The translations under genes were made by a program, and so were the position numbers. From contig CM059585.1 of assembly GCA_030407085.1 (NCBI GenBank), positions 111,713,501 through 111,777,500 of the forward strand: a DNA stretch of 64,000 nt, given 5' to 3'. Source of the DNA: Trichopria drosophilae (taxonomy: Eukaryota > Arthropoda > Insecta > Hymenoptera > Diapriidae). Below, in pieces: positions 22,891 through 34,754 of the stretch. Position 1 is the first letter of the stretch, and each line of letters opens with the position of its first letter. The notes beneath the pieces were generated by a model. It searched no databases. It was not told the origin of the DNA and saw only the letters and a list, made by a program, of their open reading frames with translations.

Positions 22891-25800
22891 ATGGATCCTC
22901 GAATACAAAAACATGCCGAGCCCGAAAAAAGTAGCGCCGATTTGGTCAGTATCACATAACCTCAAATTTTAACGAATTTGCATATTTTTATAAAGCAGAT
23001 GCATTTCTTGCTTTATGCAATTTATCTTTACAACAAAAATTACAATTGTTATTGAATAAATATTAGCAAATTTATTAAAAATAAAGAACCCACTTACAAA
23101 TCCTAATTGACAGTAGAAACTATGGTGTCGGCTGTTCCGACAATTGTTGTCAACATACGTATTGAGTGATAAACAATCGAAGATTTTATTTATTTAATGT
23201 AATGCTGGGTTTGCTAAAACCAGCTTGTGAATAAACAAATGGATCAAGTTAATAATAATGTGATTTTTAATAACTAGTAGTAATGTACATTTATTAACAA
23301 ACTTTTTTAAATTTCAGATTGTAGAGTGGTTAAATGAGGCCCAGATTAATAGTAATGATGCTATTAAAGTCCAAAATTTGTGCAAAGCACAAGAAATAGT
23401 GGTGAATAAAGAGCCACATCTCTTAAATGCCTATTTAGATGAAATTTTACAATTCGCGGTTGACAGAAGTTCAGAAGTTCGAAAGACTATCGCTGCTTTC
23501 ATCGAAGATGCTGGGTAAGTCTATTTTATTGGTTACTTTTTAAACATTCATTTTGTACTTGATTTAAAATGTTAAATTATAATTGTTTACATTTTCTTCT
23601 AGGAAAAAGTATCCTGCAGTTATTCCTCGGGTAACGTCAATTCTTTTAAGACTGATTGCGGATAAGTTACCAGTTGTATCAAAACGGGCTGTACGAACTA
23701 GTGGACGAATCCTTAGAACTGCATTAAAATGGGCTGCAAGCGCGCCAGTTGTAACTCCAGAAATGGAAATCGCATGGACCCAAATCAATACTATCAAAAT
23801 TCAAATTATGAACATGATAGATAGCGACAATGATGGGTAAGTAATATGCTCAATTTTGTTTTCACCAATCTTAATATCTTTATAATTTCACTATATTTAC
23901 AATTATCTTTTTGCCGTCACTCGGAAGAAAATTCATATCTCCGTTTTATTTAAAATTGAGATAAAAATATGTTTGTAATCAGCAGAATGAAATATATCAT
24001 ATTGTGAACATAAATATTATGATTATTTATTATAAATAATTTTAAAAAAAATATTTTGTAGGTCAGAATGCAAAGCAGCTTGCGCGGTGGCTCGCCTTTT
24101 ATATATTTCATGTGAAATAAAGACAATATTATTATTATTATTATTATTATTTGTTTTTTACAAAAGTTAATTTTAGATAGGTATACTTTTATAAAAAAGC
24201 CTTAACCGACACACATGGGAGTTGCTATTGTAGCATCCCGATTTGTGAATTTATTATTCTCAGAAAGATAGTGGTATCTTCAAATACTAACTATAAAAGT
24301 GGTATGTCCACTTTCTGTTGGATATACCAGATTCTTTGATTGTATAAACGCAATTTCATTCAACAAAATTCAAAAAATATGTTTTATTACTAAATAATTT
24401 TAAACAATGTGTTTTTTCAAAGGAAGAGGGAAATAAGTGCTCACACTAAAATAAACTATTAATTTTATGTATATTAAATTAAAAATATCATTACGAAATT
24501 AGTACCATTGATGCCAAGTAGTCGACAAGAATTTTGATAAAACTTACCTAAATGCGACATTAAAGATTTGTGTCAGGAAGATGACTGTTAATTACATTTC
24601 GTGATTCTTGAATTAGCACTTTTTTAAAATAACATGTAAAAATTATCAATAAAAAATAAAATAAACCCTAATTATTATTTAATGTTGAAATGTGCATCTG
24701 AAATATTTTAATTTAGCGTAAAGTCCAATAATTTGAGTAACATTTTTGTCGGAGCTTCACCTTTATTTCTCAACCGTTTCAGGCTTATTTTTATGTTAAA
24801 TAAGTAATATAGCTTATAGTTTTAAAAAGTATTTGGATATTTATAGATTTGGATTAACAGTACGACTTTAATGTTTCATTGAATGTGTTGTTGCTGCATT
24901 CGCCTTCTGCTCCTTTTAAGGAAAATATACATTAAACTCCTTAAAATAGGTTAACTTAATGTGAATTATAGAAAATATATTATAAAAATTGTATATTTAC
25001 TTCTTTGAAAACTTTAAATTAAACAGGAAGAAAAAATAATCTCACGATAATATTAAATTCGGATTGTTACAAAGTTATAACGTCTAGAAATATCTAGTTT
25101 TGTTAGTCGTAGAAATGTGGTTCCAGAAAATATTGCGAAATAAAATAGGTGCCTTGAATTAATTGTACGAAAAATGTTAATCTAATATTATAGTAAAAAC
25201 TGATATTTTATTTTATTCCAACACTCCTCAATATATAATTAGAATATGATGGTTCACTTTACGCATAGCTATATGAATCAAAGAAATTGGTACACGAAAC
25301 TCACATTTTTAACAAACTATATATATTTAACTAAAAGGATATTTAAGGTACTAAAAGGATATAAACTATTATCATTGCTATTGTGGAAAATATAAACTAA
25401 ATTTATAATTTTATATAACGTGTCATTACTTTTATACCTTTTCTTGTTACATTATATACAAAATTGAATTATGTTACCAAAAAGATGACAAAAATGACTA
25501 TGAATACAAAGCATTTAAATAATAAAAAATGTAACATACAACTTTTTTGGTTGGTATCTATACATTTAACAAAGATGCAGAGTTCCGTAAAGTCATTAAT
25601 TCGGTGGAAAAAGGTCGTATGTCCATAAATTGGGAGTTACCACTTTTTTCCACAGTATCATTGCTGTCTGATTAGTCGGTATATCCATTTTCAACTATTG
25701 TTTATTGACTAATTTCCAACAAATTTATACGTGATTTATTAAGTTATGAATTAAAATATCCGTGTTAAATTTATTAAAAATCTCCATTTTTTTTTATTAG

Positions 25801-27069
25801 TTAACGGGCGGAATTGCCATTTTTACTGAATTTTTGACATATTTTTATTATATCGTGAAATTTTGCGAGAGCTGCAGATCGACTTACGAAGATGGCGCCA
25901 TACTTCACATTTGTGTATGAAATGTAGGACTGCAGAAACCTACACCAAGTACAGCAGCGGTCATGAGTCGATTTCCGCCAGATAAACAATATTTTCGAAA
26001 CGTAAACAAACAACGTGGCTCGTCTTACCAACAGCGAGCTGCTGCTTGAAAACGAAATCGAAAAATTGTTCATCGGACGGGGATCGAACTCACGACCTAC
26101 GACTCCGTAGTCCAGTGCGTTAACCGCCATAGCTACGAAGCCGATATCCGTTATGGCTATTTTAAAAAGTATGCCTACCTAAAATTAATTTTTGTAAGAA
26201 ACAAGTTATTTTTTAAAAATTATTTATAGTAAATAATCATAATATTCATGTTCAGAATATGATGCATTTCATTTTGTTGATTACAAACATTTTTATCTCA
26301 ATTTTGACAAAAAATGAAGATACGACTTTTCTTCTGAGGTACGGCAGTAATGATATACATCATAAGAATTATATCAAGAAAAGGTTCCAATTTATACCGC
26401 AACCTTAAATAAAATTTAGATAATAATATGTATTTTATTTACAGAATCCGAACGCAAGCTGTCAAGTTCTTGGAAGGGGTGGTCTTAATTCAGACTTATC
26501 CGGATCCAGACACGCCTCAGAAGCCTGATGACTTTTCATTGGAAGATGTACCATTGACATTGAAAATGGCAAGAAGGCGAAAGTTAAAAGAAGAGGCTAA
26601 CCATGTAATGGATCTTTTGATAAAATTCTTTGGTTCGCCATACGTAAGCAGCGTGAATTTGATGACTTGCATGGGATCTCTGTCACTGATAGCAAAAAGT
26701 CGACCCCAGTTCATGCCTGGAGTCATTCAAGCTATGCATAAACTCCAAAATGATTTGCCTCCTACTCTCTCTGTTTCGCAAATAACTAGTGTGGAAAAAC
26801 AATTGAAGAGGACCTTACTTGGACTTATGAAACATCCAGCTAGTATTGAATACGCTACCATGCTTGCTCGACAACTGAATCAACTGGGGGTTAAAGAACA
26901 GGAAATTTTAAAAGTATATGCAAAACCGGAAAATATACGAAGAGCGAAGAAAAGGCAGCAGGAGACCGCATCAGCGATTGCTGCTAAAGGGGCAAATCGA
27001 GGCTGCGATCGAAGAGCCAGAAGTAGTACCTCTTCCTGTACCCCCTCCAAAATTACCGGAAGTTGTTGA
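22891..27069 (+). CDS. SYMPK: Symplekin, N-terminal part with frameshift and early stop
   Basis: Four exons: 22891-22944, 23318-23514, 23603-23836 and 26445-27069. All have GT-AG junctions and keep frame, giving 369 codons before TGA. The protein matches the HEAT-repeat N-terminal domain of symplekin/Pta1, the nuclear scaffold of the mRNA cleavage-polyadenylation and histone pre-mRNA processing complexes. Landmarks are NKEPHLLNAYLDEILQFAVD, SEVRKTIAAFIEDAG, MIDSDNDGIRTQAVKFLEG and LPPTLSVSQITSVEKQLKR, followed by LMKHPAS. Symplekin is normally about 1100-1300 residues, so two thirds is missing. An extra G in GGGG at 26989-26992 shifts the frame; the plus-one frame continues plausibly as IEAAIEEPEVVPLPVPPPK to a stop at 27112. 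No later exons are seen downstream. Either this is a truncated gene copy or there is a sequence error with the remaining exons outside the window. Confidence 0.9.
24057..24150 (+). mobile_element. 5'-truncated retroelement tail with (ATT)n
   Basis: A short GC-richer block (GCTTGCGCGGTGGCTCGCC) leads into AATAAAGACA and about eight ATT units. The right arm of the surrounding inverted repeat lacks it, so it is an insertion flanked by TTGT. This is the typical look of a severely 5'-truncated LINE or SINE ending in a microsatellite tail. Confidence 0.7.
25789..26158 (-). mobile_element. tRNA-derived SINE
   Basis: Read on the minus strand, the head (26158 to about 26070) resembles a tRNA: an A-box-like TAGCTATGGCGGTTAACG and a B-box GAGTTCGATCCC separated by an anticodon-arm-like GGACTACGGAGTC. 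A roughly 250-base tRNA-unrelated body and an A-rich tail at 25789-25800 follow. Pol III boxes and the tail support a SINE rather than a functional tRNA, since the acceptor stem does not close. Confidence 0.7.
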
Positions 27070-27112
27070 ACTGTCGGACAGTTACATTGCTATTACATTG
27101 CAATGTACATGA

Positions 27113-28239
27113 TTACTTCGCAATCGTGATGAGTGATATCGTGAGTTTCGTGAAAAGATTATATTTATAATCAATGGATCGAAATATTTTGATATATTTC
27201 AAGTGTATGTATATTTTGTACGATAAGAGATAAGAAGTTTATTCATTCGTATAACTTCGGATAGTCAAGGAAACTAAATGAGATTCACTATTCGGTAAAT
27301 AGATATAAATACATTTATATAACTCATACATGCGCATCAAAAGTTTTGCTAAGTTTACGGGTTTGCATTTTGTGTAACTTGTGTACATTGTCAAGCCTGC
27401 TCCAGACCAAGGAAATAAATGTTTACTTATGAAAGTATACAATATTGTAAAAAATATTTTTTTCTAAATTCCCCTCTAATAACCTATAAATTTCTATAAA
27501 TGTAATATTTTAAAAACATAGTAGGTTCAACGATTGTTCCAGGCAACAAACAGGTAAGGTTTCTTAATGTCTTGTCGTAATAAAGTTTACAATTGTCGAT
27601 TTAATGAAGTTTACTGAACATTTATCAGCGAATTTTTACATGATTCATTCGTAAGATTTTTGCATTCATATAAATTATTGATCTTCATATCACTACAATA
27701 ACAATTGTCAAAACTTGTTAAATTAAATTCAAGTTTGCAGGATATTTCCTAAGGGGTTCAATTTATATAAATGTAACGATTTTTGAGAGCTTTAAATAAC
27801 TCGGAGAAATGTTATCTTCATAAAATACACATCTTTACCAGACCTTACATCCATTTATAAAAATAAAAAATGTGGTTTGTTTTGATACATCCGGAATTAA
27901 TTAATTTTATGCCGATTATGTTAAGTTACAACGTAGTATATTTTAGTACGATTGATGACATCTCCATATCATTCTCAACGATTTTATGAAGCTTCATTCG
28001 GAATCCCATAATTAAAATATTATTATCATTCAAATATCACATTTAGACGTTTTCAGGGTCGCTCTTTTTGATTTTCAATTTTAGAAAGTTTAAAAGTAAA
28101 TCTTCACTACATTTTTAATATTATTTTGTAAAAACATCGTGGTTTTACATTGTTTCTCAAAGAATCAAAATTTTGATAACATTTTGCGTTTCCACCGACT
28201 TCTAATCCACGTTATAGGTGGACCAGTTGTACTAATGAC
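27113..28239. other. Downstream of symplekin, nothing recognised
   Basis: No further symplekin exon, no other coding exon and no repeat structure could be supported. AATAAA words occur (for example near 27414), but no poly(A) site can be assigned. Confidence 0.4.
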
Positions 28240-28965
28240 TTGTGAAGGAGAAACATTTTTGTACAACATGGCGGATGTAAAATGGCAGCCGCAATGACAA
28301 TTTTTTTGTTAAATTAACAAATTTTTGTCTTGAAAGCAATAGGCTTTACAAAAAATTTCCTTGAAATAAAAATAGCTTAGAATTTACTAAAAAACGTCTT
28401 CAAATATTCTGAGAATCTTTTGATGCAATTTGTGGTTTTTCAAAAATTCCAAACATGGTAATTTTGAAAAAATCATTTTTATGTTTCAGAGAATTCTTTA
28501 ACCAATTCTAAGGCAATTTATGAAATCTTTCTCTAAACTCTGTATGTAGTTTTAAAGGAAAACCATTAGCAGATCTTGAAATCTAAAAAAAGTTGAATAA
28601 TTATTTTTTTCCTTCAAAACTATAAACTTTAGAGAAAATTTTCTTAAAATTATACTTATAGTAGAATGTATATACTCTTATACGCATAGAATTCTGTCAA
28701 ATTTTTTAACGACTTTTTTCAAATTTTCGATTTTTCGATTTTTTGAATTTTTGAAAAACTAAAAATTGCATCAAAACATTCTAACAAAAAAATTTGAAGG
28801 TATTCTTGAGCCAATTCTAAGACAGTTTTTTTAGTTTTTGTTCTAAGAAAATTGTCTCTAAAATACCCGAGAAAAAAAATGGTTAAGTTTAGAAAAAAAG
28901 TCATTGCGGTTGCCATTTTGGATCCGCCATGCTGCAAGCAACATTTTTTTCTCCACACTGAGAAA
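28240..28965. mobile_element. Foldback element with AAAATGGC arms
   Basis: ACATGGCGGATGTAAAATGG near 28267 pairs with CCATTTTGGATCCGCCATG near 28914; outward, GGAGAAACATTTTTG pairs with the complement of CAAGCAACATTTTTTTCTCC. The interior is full of AAATTTTTGAAAA-like words and has no genuine ORF. It resembles in style the elements at 36064 and 46985. Confidence 0.6.
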
Positions 28966-29195
28966 AGTGTATTTTATCAGTTACTATCCCTTGGCTTTGT
29001 AACGGGACTAGGGCCGCAGTAAAAAATACACCACTGAAATTGTAAACGAATTTATTAATTCCGGGTATTTACGTACAATATTGGATCTCTCCAACGCGCA
29101 CCATTACAATCAAATAATCTAACTGCAGCTAGCGAAGGGTTCGCGCGCAGAACACTAACTAATTATTATTGCGTTACGCAGAACGCGTCGCCCCC

Positions 29196-29394
<199 letters not shown>

Positions 29395-29953
29395 GAAAAA
29401 TTGAAAAATGATATGATCGATTACATAAATACCAAAATACCGAGGAAAAACACTGACAAATTGTATTTTGTATTTTTTATGGTGAATTCTTACCTTTTAA
29501 ACGTCGATCTTATTAAAATCCAAGATGAGATAATACTGAATCACCCATCCAAGGATTAAAAAAAGGAAGATGTACACCTAAAAAAAAAAGATGGAATTAG
29601 TTTCAAAAGAAACTAAGTAAAAACCAGCACGAAATACATACGAGTCGCACGGTGTCATATGCTAAATTGACGAAAATATAAATATTTGTCAGTGTTAAAC
29701 CTTTACAATACTTTGAAGGAACTTTGAACTTTCAAAATAACGAAAAAATTCAAACATTTAATAAAGGAAAATAAATATCAGGAAGTTTAGACTTTTCAAA
29801 TCTAATGTTAACTGTGTTGTTATATTTTTTAATGAAGAAATTCTCTAAATGTCTCCTTTTCCATGTATTCTTTCCGGTGGCTAAAATTTTGACAATTGTG
29901 TAGTCAAAATTATGTCCTGTATCTAGTCTATGTTTATTAAGTCCAGTATGTTT

Positions 29954-30448
29954 ATTCTCGATATTTTTATCAGCATGGATAAAATTGGTGGGAAATTAAA
30001 TAGGATTAAATTTACTATTGAAATTGAAGAACATAAAGCCATTAATTTTTTAGATATGAAGATCATTTGGGGTAAAGATAATTTTATTATTCCAGATTGG
30101 TATCATAAAGAAACTTTTTCGGGAAGATATTTAAATTTTTTATCCAACCAACCATTATCTTATAAAATTGGAGTAGTTTATGGATTAATAGATAGAGCAG
30201 TCAAATTATCACATATAAAATTCAGACAGAAAAATTTAGAAATAGTTAAGAATATTTTAAGAAATAACAATTATCCGGAAGATTTAATCCTTGATTGTTT
30301 TAGAAAAAGAATACATAAAATTTATAATTCACTACAGAATAATAAAGATAATATTGAATATATTAAGACAACGAGTATTCCATATGTTAAGGGAGTTGCG
30401 GAAGAAATAAAAAATATAGCAAGTAATACAAATATAGCAGGTATATAA
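29954..30448 (+). pseudogene. Penelope-like RT C-terminal region
   Basis: The frame is open from 29930, but recognisable protein starts about 29954. It contains INFLDMKI and the strongly Penelope-type segment SGRYLNFLSNQPLSYKIGV followed by GLIDRA, which belong to the RT thumb and connector, then YVKGVAEEIKNIA. Fingers and palm (YADD region) are missing. It ends at a TAA at 30446-30448 after a frameshift; the endonuclease continues in another frame. Confidence 0.82.
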
Positions 30449-30807
30449 AACCTGGAAAAGATAAACTAGATACTCTACAAAAAAGTGGAGTTGTTTATTT
30501 AATCAAATGTAATCAATGTAACTCTGTTTATATAGGTGAAACTGGAAGATTAATAAAAGACAGAATTAACGAACATAAAAGAAATATTTATTTAGACGAG
30601 AATAAACATACTGGACTTAATAAACATAGACTAGATACAGGACATAATTTTGACTACACAATTGTCAAAATTTTAGCCACCGGAAAGAATACATGGAAAA
30701 GGAGACATTTAGAGAATTTCTTCATTAAAAAATATAACAACACAGTTAACATTAGATTTGAGAAGTCTAATCTTCCTGATATTTATTTTCCTTTATTAAA
30801 TGTTTGA
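30442..30807 (+). pseudogene. GIY-YIG endonuclease domain of Penelope-like element
   Basis: About 120 codons in the frame after the RT fragment. The GIY-YIG core reads VVYLIKCNQCNSVYIGETGR, then RINEHKRNI, with the CxxC pair usual in Penelope-type nucleases and HRLDTGHNFDY further on, a conserved His-containing motif. The domain nicks DNA for target-primed reverse transcription. The stop TGA is at 30805-30807. The last two thirds are duplicated in reverse at 29560-29950. Confidence 0.85.
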
Positions 30808-31316
30808 ATTTTTTCGTTATTTTGAAAGTTCAAAGTTCCTTCAAAGTATTGTAAAGGTTTAACACTGACAAATATTTATATTTTCGTCAATTTAGCATAT
30901 AACATCGTGCGACTCGTATGTATTTCGTGCTGGTTTTTACTTAGTTTCTTTTGAAACTAATTCCATCTTTTTTTATAGGTGTACATCTTCCTTTTTTTAA
31001 TACTTGGATGCGTGATTCAGTATTATCTTATCTTGGATTTTAATAAGATCAACGTTTAAAAGGTAAGAATTCACCATAAAAAATACAAAATACAATTTGT
31101 CAGTGTTTCTCCTCGGTATTTTAGTATTTATGTAATCGATCATATCATTTTTCAATTTTTCATTTCTTTTATAATTGTTATTCATTTGATCATTCTCTTT
31201 TTTATTGTTATTCATTTTTTCATTCTTTTTTTATTGTTATTCATCTTTTCATTTTTTATTGTATTTCATTTTTTTTTCATTTTTAACTTTTGTATTTATT
31301 ATATTACAGAATAAAT

Positions 31317-31352
31317 TTCTGAAGAGGGTCAAAAATTCTTGACCGAAACGTA
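31317..31352 (+). ncRNA. Hammerhead-ribozyme-like motif
   Basis: CTGAAGA, then a GGTCAA/TTGACC stem with a six-base loop, then GAAAC. This is the CUGANGA-stem II-GAAA core known from hammerhead ribozymes of Penelope-like elements. One extra G sits between the core and the stem, and the cleavage-site arm is not clear, so activity is uncertain. Confidence 0.5.
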
Positions 31353-31440
31353 AATTTTCTTCGTTTTAATTTTTATATTTAATATCCGCTATCCGATATA
31401 CCGAGAAAATAAACTCTAACAACATATCTATTTCGAATAT

Positions 31441-32689
31441 ATTACGGATTAAGAAGAAAAAAAAAATTTCGAAGATTTTGTCTTCATTTTGAATAAGATT
31501 AGGATTTCTGCTGATAGTTGTACCCAAAGAAAAGTAAGCAACAAATCAACGTTTCTAATCCATCTTCGGTCGAGTTTGTTGCAGGAAACAAATGTTGGCA
31601 CATAAAGAATCCGAAACTTCACTTGCAGCTGAACTATAATAATGGCAATATTTCATGATTTTCGAAATGATTATAGTAAAAAATATAAAGAATGACATGG
31701 TTACGACTTTTTATGTAATAAAAAAATAAATATTTACTCCTATTTTGTTCTTAGCATTTTTTAACGAAATTAAAGTTAACATTTTCATATTCTATTATTT
31801 ATATTATTTCTCAAACCTTATAGAACATACAAAATTTATTTAGAATCAATTTGTTGCAAAGAATTGTTACACTAGACTTATAAAACACTTCATTGTGCAA
31901 CTAATAAAATGTCATTGATGGCCTATTGAACAGTTCTTTCAACTACTTCCCTTTCAATATTTGAACGATAGTTGAATTTGGCAGGTAGATATTTTTCAGT
32001 GTACCTGTAACGATATGCGGTGTACTCACAATAATAGGGGCGTTTGGAGAAAAATAGGTGAACGATTTTGCAATTGCGTGGTGACTGATTTGTAGGTACG
32101 ATAATTCGAATTTGATTATTCGGTGATTTTCGGAAAAATTCGCGAGTATCCCGAAGTGCTTCTGAATGCATCGAAGAGTCAGTCTGTCGAAAATCCTACA
32201 ACAATCGACACGAATTCGTTTATCATAAAAAATTAGCGAGTGTATCGTTGCATTTATTTTCTACCTCGCCGAGGCGCTATCTGCCAAGACATCCTGGGCG
32301 AATTGTCTCGCACTCCAACATTTTGGTCCTTCGATCCGGATTTCACAAGTGCCAGTTCAACACAAATATTCACGCGACGCCATTATCAACATGTGGTGTT
32401 TTCACATTGTTAATTACTTCGACCCAGACCAAGTCTGAACCAAGAAAAATCCTTCAGCTTTTGTCTGAAACATTTTCCTCGGAAATGCACTCCCGCTGAG
32501 ATATTTATGCGTTTCCATAGTTTTGGATCACCTAGTATATACTTTTGTATGCTGTAATGTACAATTAACATATATGAATTTGTTATAAAAAGTTCTTTTT
32601 TACTATTTCTTATATACTGTAAGTATAATTTCATGCGGACATTCGAGAAGTCACATATGTACACCTATATATTGTATATATAAGATTAT
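31441..32689. other. Stretch without a recognised gene
   Basis: No exon is supported. At 32413-32445 a short piece (ATTACTTCGACCCAGACC) of the dispersed repeat family is present. The remainder is unremarkable. Confidence 0.4.
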
Positions 32690-33127
32690 TGTAAACGACT
32701 GGTGGAAGGGATTTAAATAAAACACGCGATTTGATCGGCCACACGAAAATTTTAATTATTTATTCGCGATCAACCGGTGACGACCCGATCGCGAAGCGGA
32801 CTTCCTAACCCTCTCGCCTTCCGGAACGTTCTCTCTCAACCCGATCGTCACTTTTTTCACATCTCGGTTCGATCTTTCAAACTCTCGAACATTTAAATGG
32901 ACTACGACGTCATATTACACATCGATATCATACTATTCGAATTACAAATAATTGTATCGAGATCGTCACCATTTCGAAGGGCCTTTTACATAATTACCTA
33001 ACAGTCCAGCTTTATTTTGAGACGTACCCCCATTCGGGTGTGCAATGGCGTAGGGAAAACCACCTTTGTGGGAAAAAAACCTACGCCGGGTACCATAGTC
33101 GATAAAACATCGATTCTGTCCGTAACA
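32690..33127 (-). mobile_element. Solo LTR with 5-bp target duplication
   Basis: A 438-base block begins TGTAAACGACT and ends CCGTAACA. Read on the minus strand it is TGTTACGG...CGTTTACA with canonical TG/CA termini. ATTAT occurs directly before (32685-32689) and after (33128-33132). No internal retroviral-type coding sequence adjoins, so this is a solo LTR left by recombination. The minus orientation is a guess from the TGTTACGGACAG start seen in gypsy-type LTRs. Confidence 0.82.
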
Positions 33128-33168
33128 ATTATATGAATACAGACAGTAATAAATTAGTAAAACATAGT

Positions 33169-33202
33169 CTTGAAGAGGATTCATACTGGAGTCGAAACGT
33201 TG
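33169..33202 (+). ncRNA. Possible degenerate hammerhead motif
   Basis: TTGAAGAGGATTC, a short loop and GAGTCGAAACG resemble the motif at 31317, with one core substitution (UUGAAGA for CUGAAGA). It may be the 3' end of another Penelope-like relic. Confidence 0.3.
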
Positions 33203-33311
33203 CTAGATTTTCATTTATTATTTATATCACAAAAGAAAACTAAATTATTAACTCTTGTCTTTTTGTCCTTTGCCTCTAATTTTTAAATCTTCATTAAACT
33301 CAACTATTTTT

Positions 33312-34480
33312 AATTACTTCGACCCAGACCTTAGGTCTGGACGAAGTATTGAATTTGGTCACTTCGGGCATAAAAATTACCCTACAGTTTTTATCAAATG
33401 TCGACGTTTCAGACCCTAAGGAGCCCAATTCAACGATAAAAAAATTTGTGTACGTGATCTTGTACGTACCTACGTACGTCCGTGCGTCCGTACGTCCCGC
33501 TTTTTTTTTGTCGCGCTATAACTCGCGTACGGATAAGCGTAATGATATAAATTTTGTTATGCAATTCTGTGTGCCAAGTATGACTGCGCACTAAAATTCG
33601 ATGAAATTTTCGGGCGCAAATTAACACGTTGCACAGTGTAGAATTGCATAAAATATCGTAAGCAACGCATGTCCAGCTTCATCTCACTCGCGCGACAACG
33701 TCTCACTCATCGCCGACTATGTCGGCGAATTGAGCTTGCTCTCGCTGCTCGTGCGATAAAATGCACTTTGCGCACTTGTTGCATAATATACTATTTTAAA
33801 ATACGTGTCTTGGCATAACTTAGATCTGATTTGATATTGGCACAGATGCATCCGTCCATTACTAAAAAACATTAGCCCCAATTATGTTTCTTCGTAGTTT
33901 TTTGCATTTATTTTGTAAAAATACAAATATGATTCAAAAATGTTTCAAACAAAAAAGATAGAGCATTAAATTCTCTAAAAAAAAAGTTCTATTCATTTTC
34001 TTTCTAAAGTCAACAATAATGCCATAAAAACTGGTTTAAAATGCTTATGACTATTGTCTGAAAAAGTATTGAATTTGGTCACCTCGGCAAAAAAAATTAC
34101 CCTATAGTTTGTCATCAAATTTCGACGTTTCGACCGCCTACCCCCAGAGGCAGTTTTCGCCAGTCCCCCGGCGCGGTGATCACCTGCGGGCGCATAAGTT
34201 CTTTTACGCCCTTGATACGAAAATAACTATTTCGATATATCTAAAAGATGTCTTATAGATATCTAAAAGATATCTGTCAGAGATCTTTTCGACACTTTGA
34301 AGATATCTTTGACGAATTATATGCATATATATGTTATATATATATATATATATATATTGGTAAAACATAGTAAACATGTAATATGATACTCTATTAAAAT
34401 ACAAGTGCATGAATTAAGTGTTTTGCAACTTTTATTTATTAATACTTCGGCTGGCCTGTCGAAGGGGTCGAAGTTTTGTC
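33312..34480 (+). repeat. Dispersed repeat family, copy 1
   Basis: Starts ATTACTTCGACCCAGACC; has GAAGTATTGAATTTGGTCAC twice (33342 and 34063), a CGTACGTCCGTGCG microsatellite and ends near AATACTTCGGCTGGCCTGTC. It is non-coding. It shares its whole length with 54096-55035 except for an insertion at 33555-33795. It directly precedes a hAT pseudogene in both places. Confidence 0.85.
33555..33795. mobile_element. MITE-like insertion (TTGCATAATATACTATT family)
   Basis: Absent from the paralogous positions in the copies at 54330 and 62135, where T-rich sequence runs straight into AAAATACG. It contains AATTGCATAAAATATCGTAAG and ends GCGCACTTGTTGCATAATAT. Related sequences end the same way at 42915, 51745 and 59007. 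Confidence 0.7.
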
Positions 34481-34754
34481 GATTCAGGCCATAGGTCATA
34501 GTTGTAAATCATTTTCAATTTTCATACATATAAGAAACACTATATTGTTGTAACATATCTATCGAAGCCACTTGGACCTAAATATGATTGGACCCCCAAA
34601 TATCGATATAATTTTATCATATAATTGAAAGATGTTAGTAAACGAACGAGTATTAAGCAATAGCCGACTCTCCACTGGGTCGAAGTTTCTGAGCGAGCGA
34701 AGAGAGCGAGGCACGACGCCAACACTAGTTTTTATTTAAAATAATGTAGGATGA

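Larger units (their letters stand above)
23912..26346. mobile_element. Inverted-repeat element in symplekin intron 3
   Basis: The left arm (23912-24207) and right arm (26149-26346) are inverted copies; AAATTGAGATAAAAATATG at 23955 pairs with its complement near 26290. The left arm is interrupted by a 3' LINE-type tail at about 24057-24150. The interior of about 1.9 kb has no ORF and ends in a tRNA-derived SINE. It accounts for most of the 2.6-kb intron. Confidence 0.75.
29395..31400 (+). mobile_element. Penelope-like retroelement with inverted ends
   Basis: A 645-base centre (29951-30595) is bounded by inverted arms 29395-29950 and 30596-31162 that match almost base for base; the left arm is a reversed copy of the 3' end including the last coding part. 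The plus-strand coding remnant has the C-terminal RT region and GIY-YIG endonuclease typical of Penelope-like elements. Complex inverted pLTR arrangements are known for this class. 31163-31300 is T-rich tandem ATTGTTATTCATT sequence, and a hammerhead-like motif follows at 31317. Confidence 0.85.

Noticed and set aside
23564..23797. Minus-strand frame over symplekin exon 3
   Set aside because: Shadow of a clearly conserved plus-strand exon with proper splice sites.
26060..26158. Possible functional tRNA gene (minus)
   Set aside because: A- and B-box-like words exist but the acceptor stem does not close and the sequence continues as a SINE body with an A-rich tail.
31140..31300. T-rich ATTGTTATTCATT repeats as a CRISPR-like or regulatory array
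   Set aside because: Low-complexity tandem sequence at the 3' side of the Penelope-like element; units vary and have no spacers.
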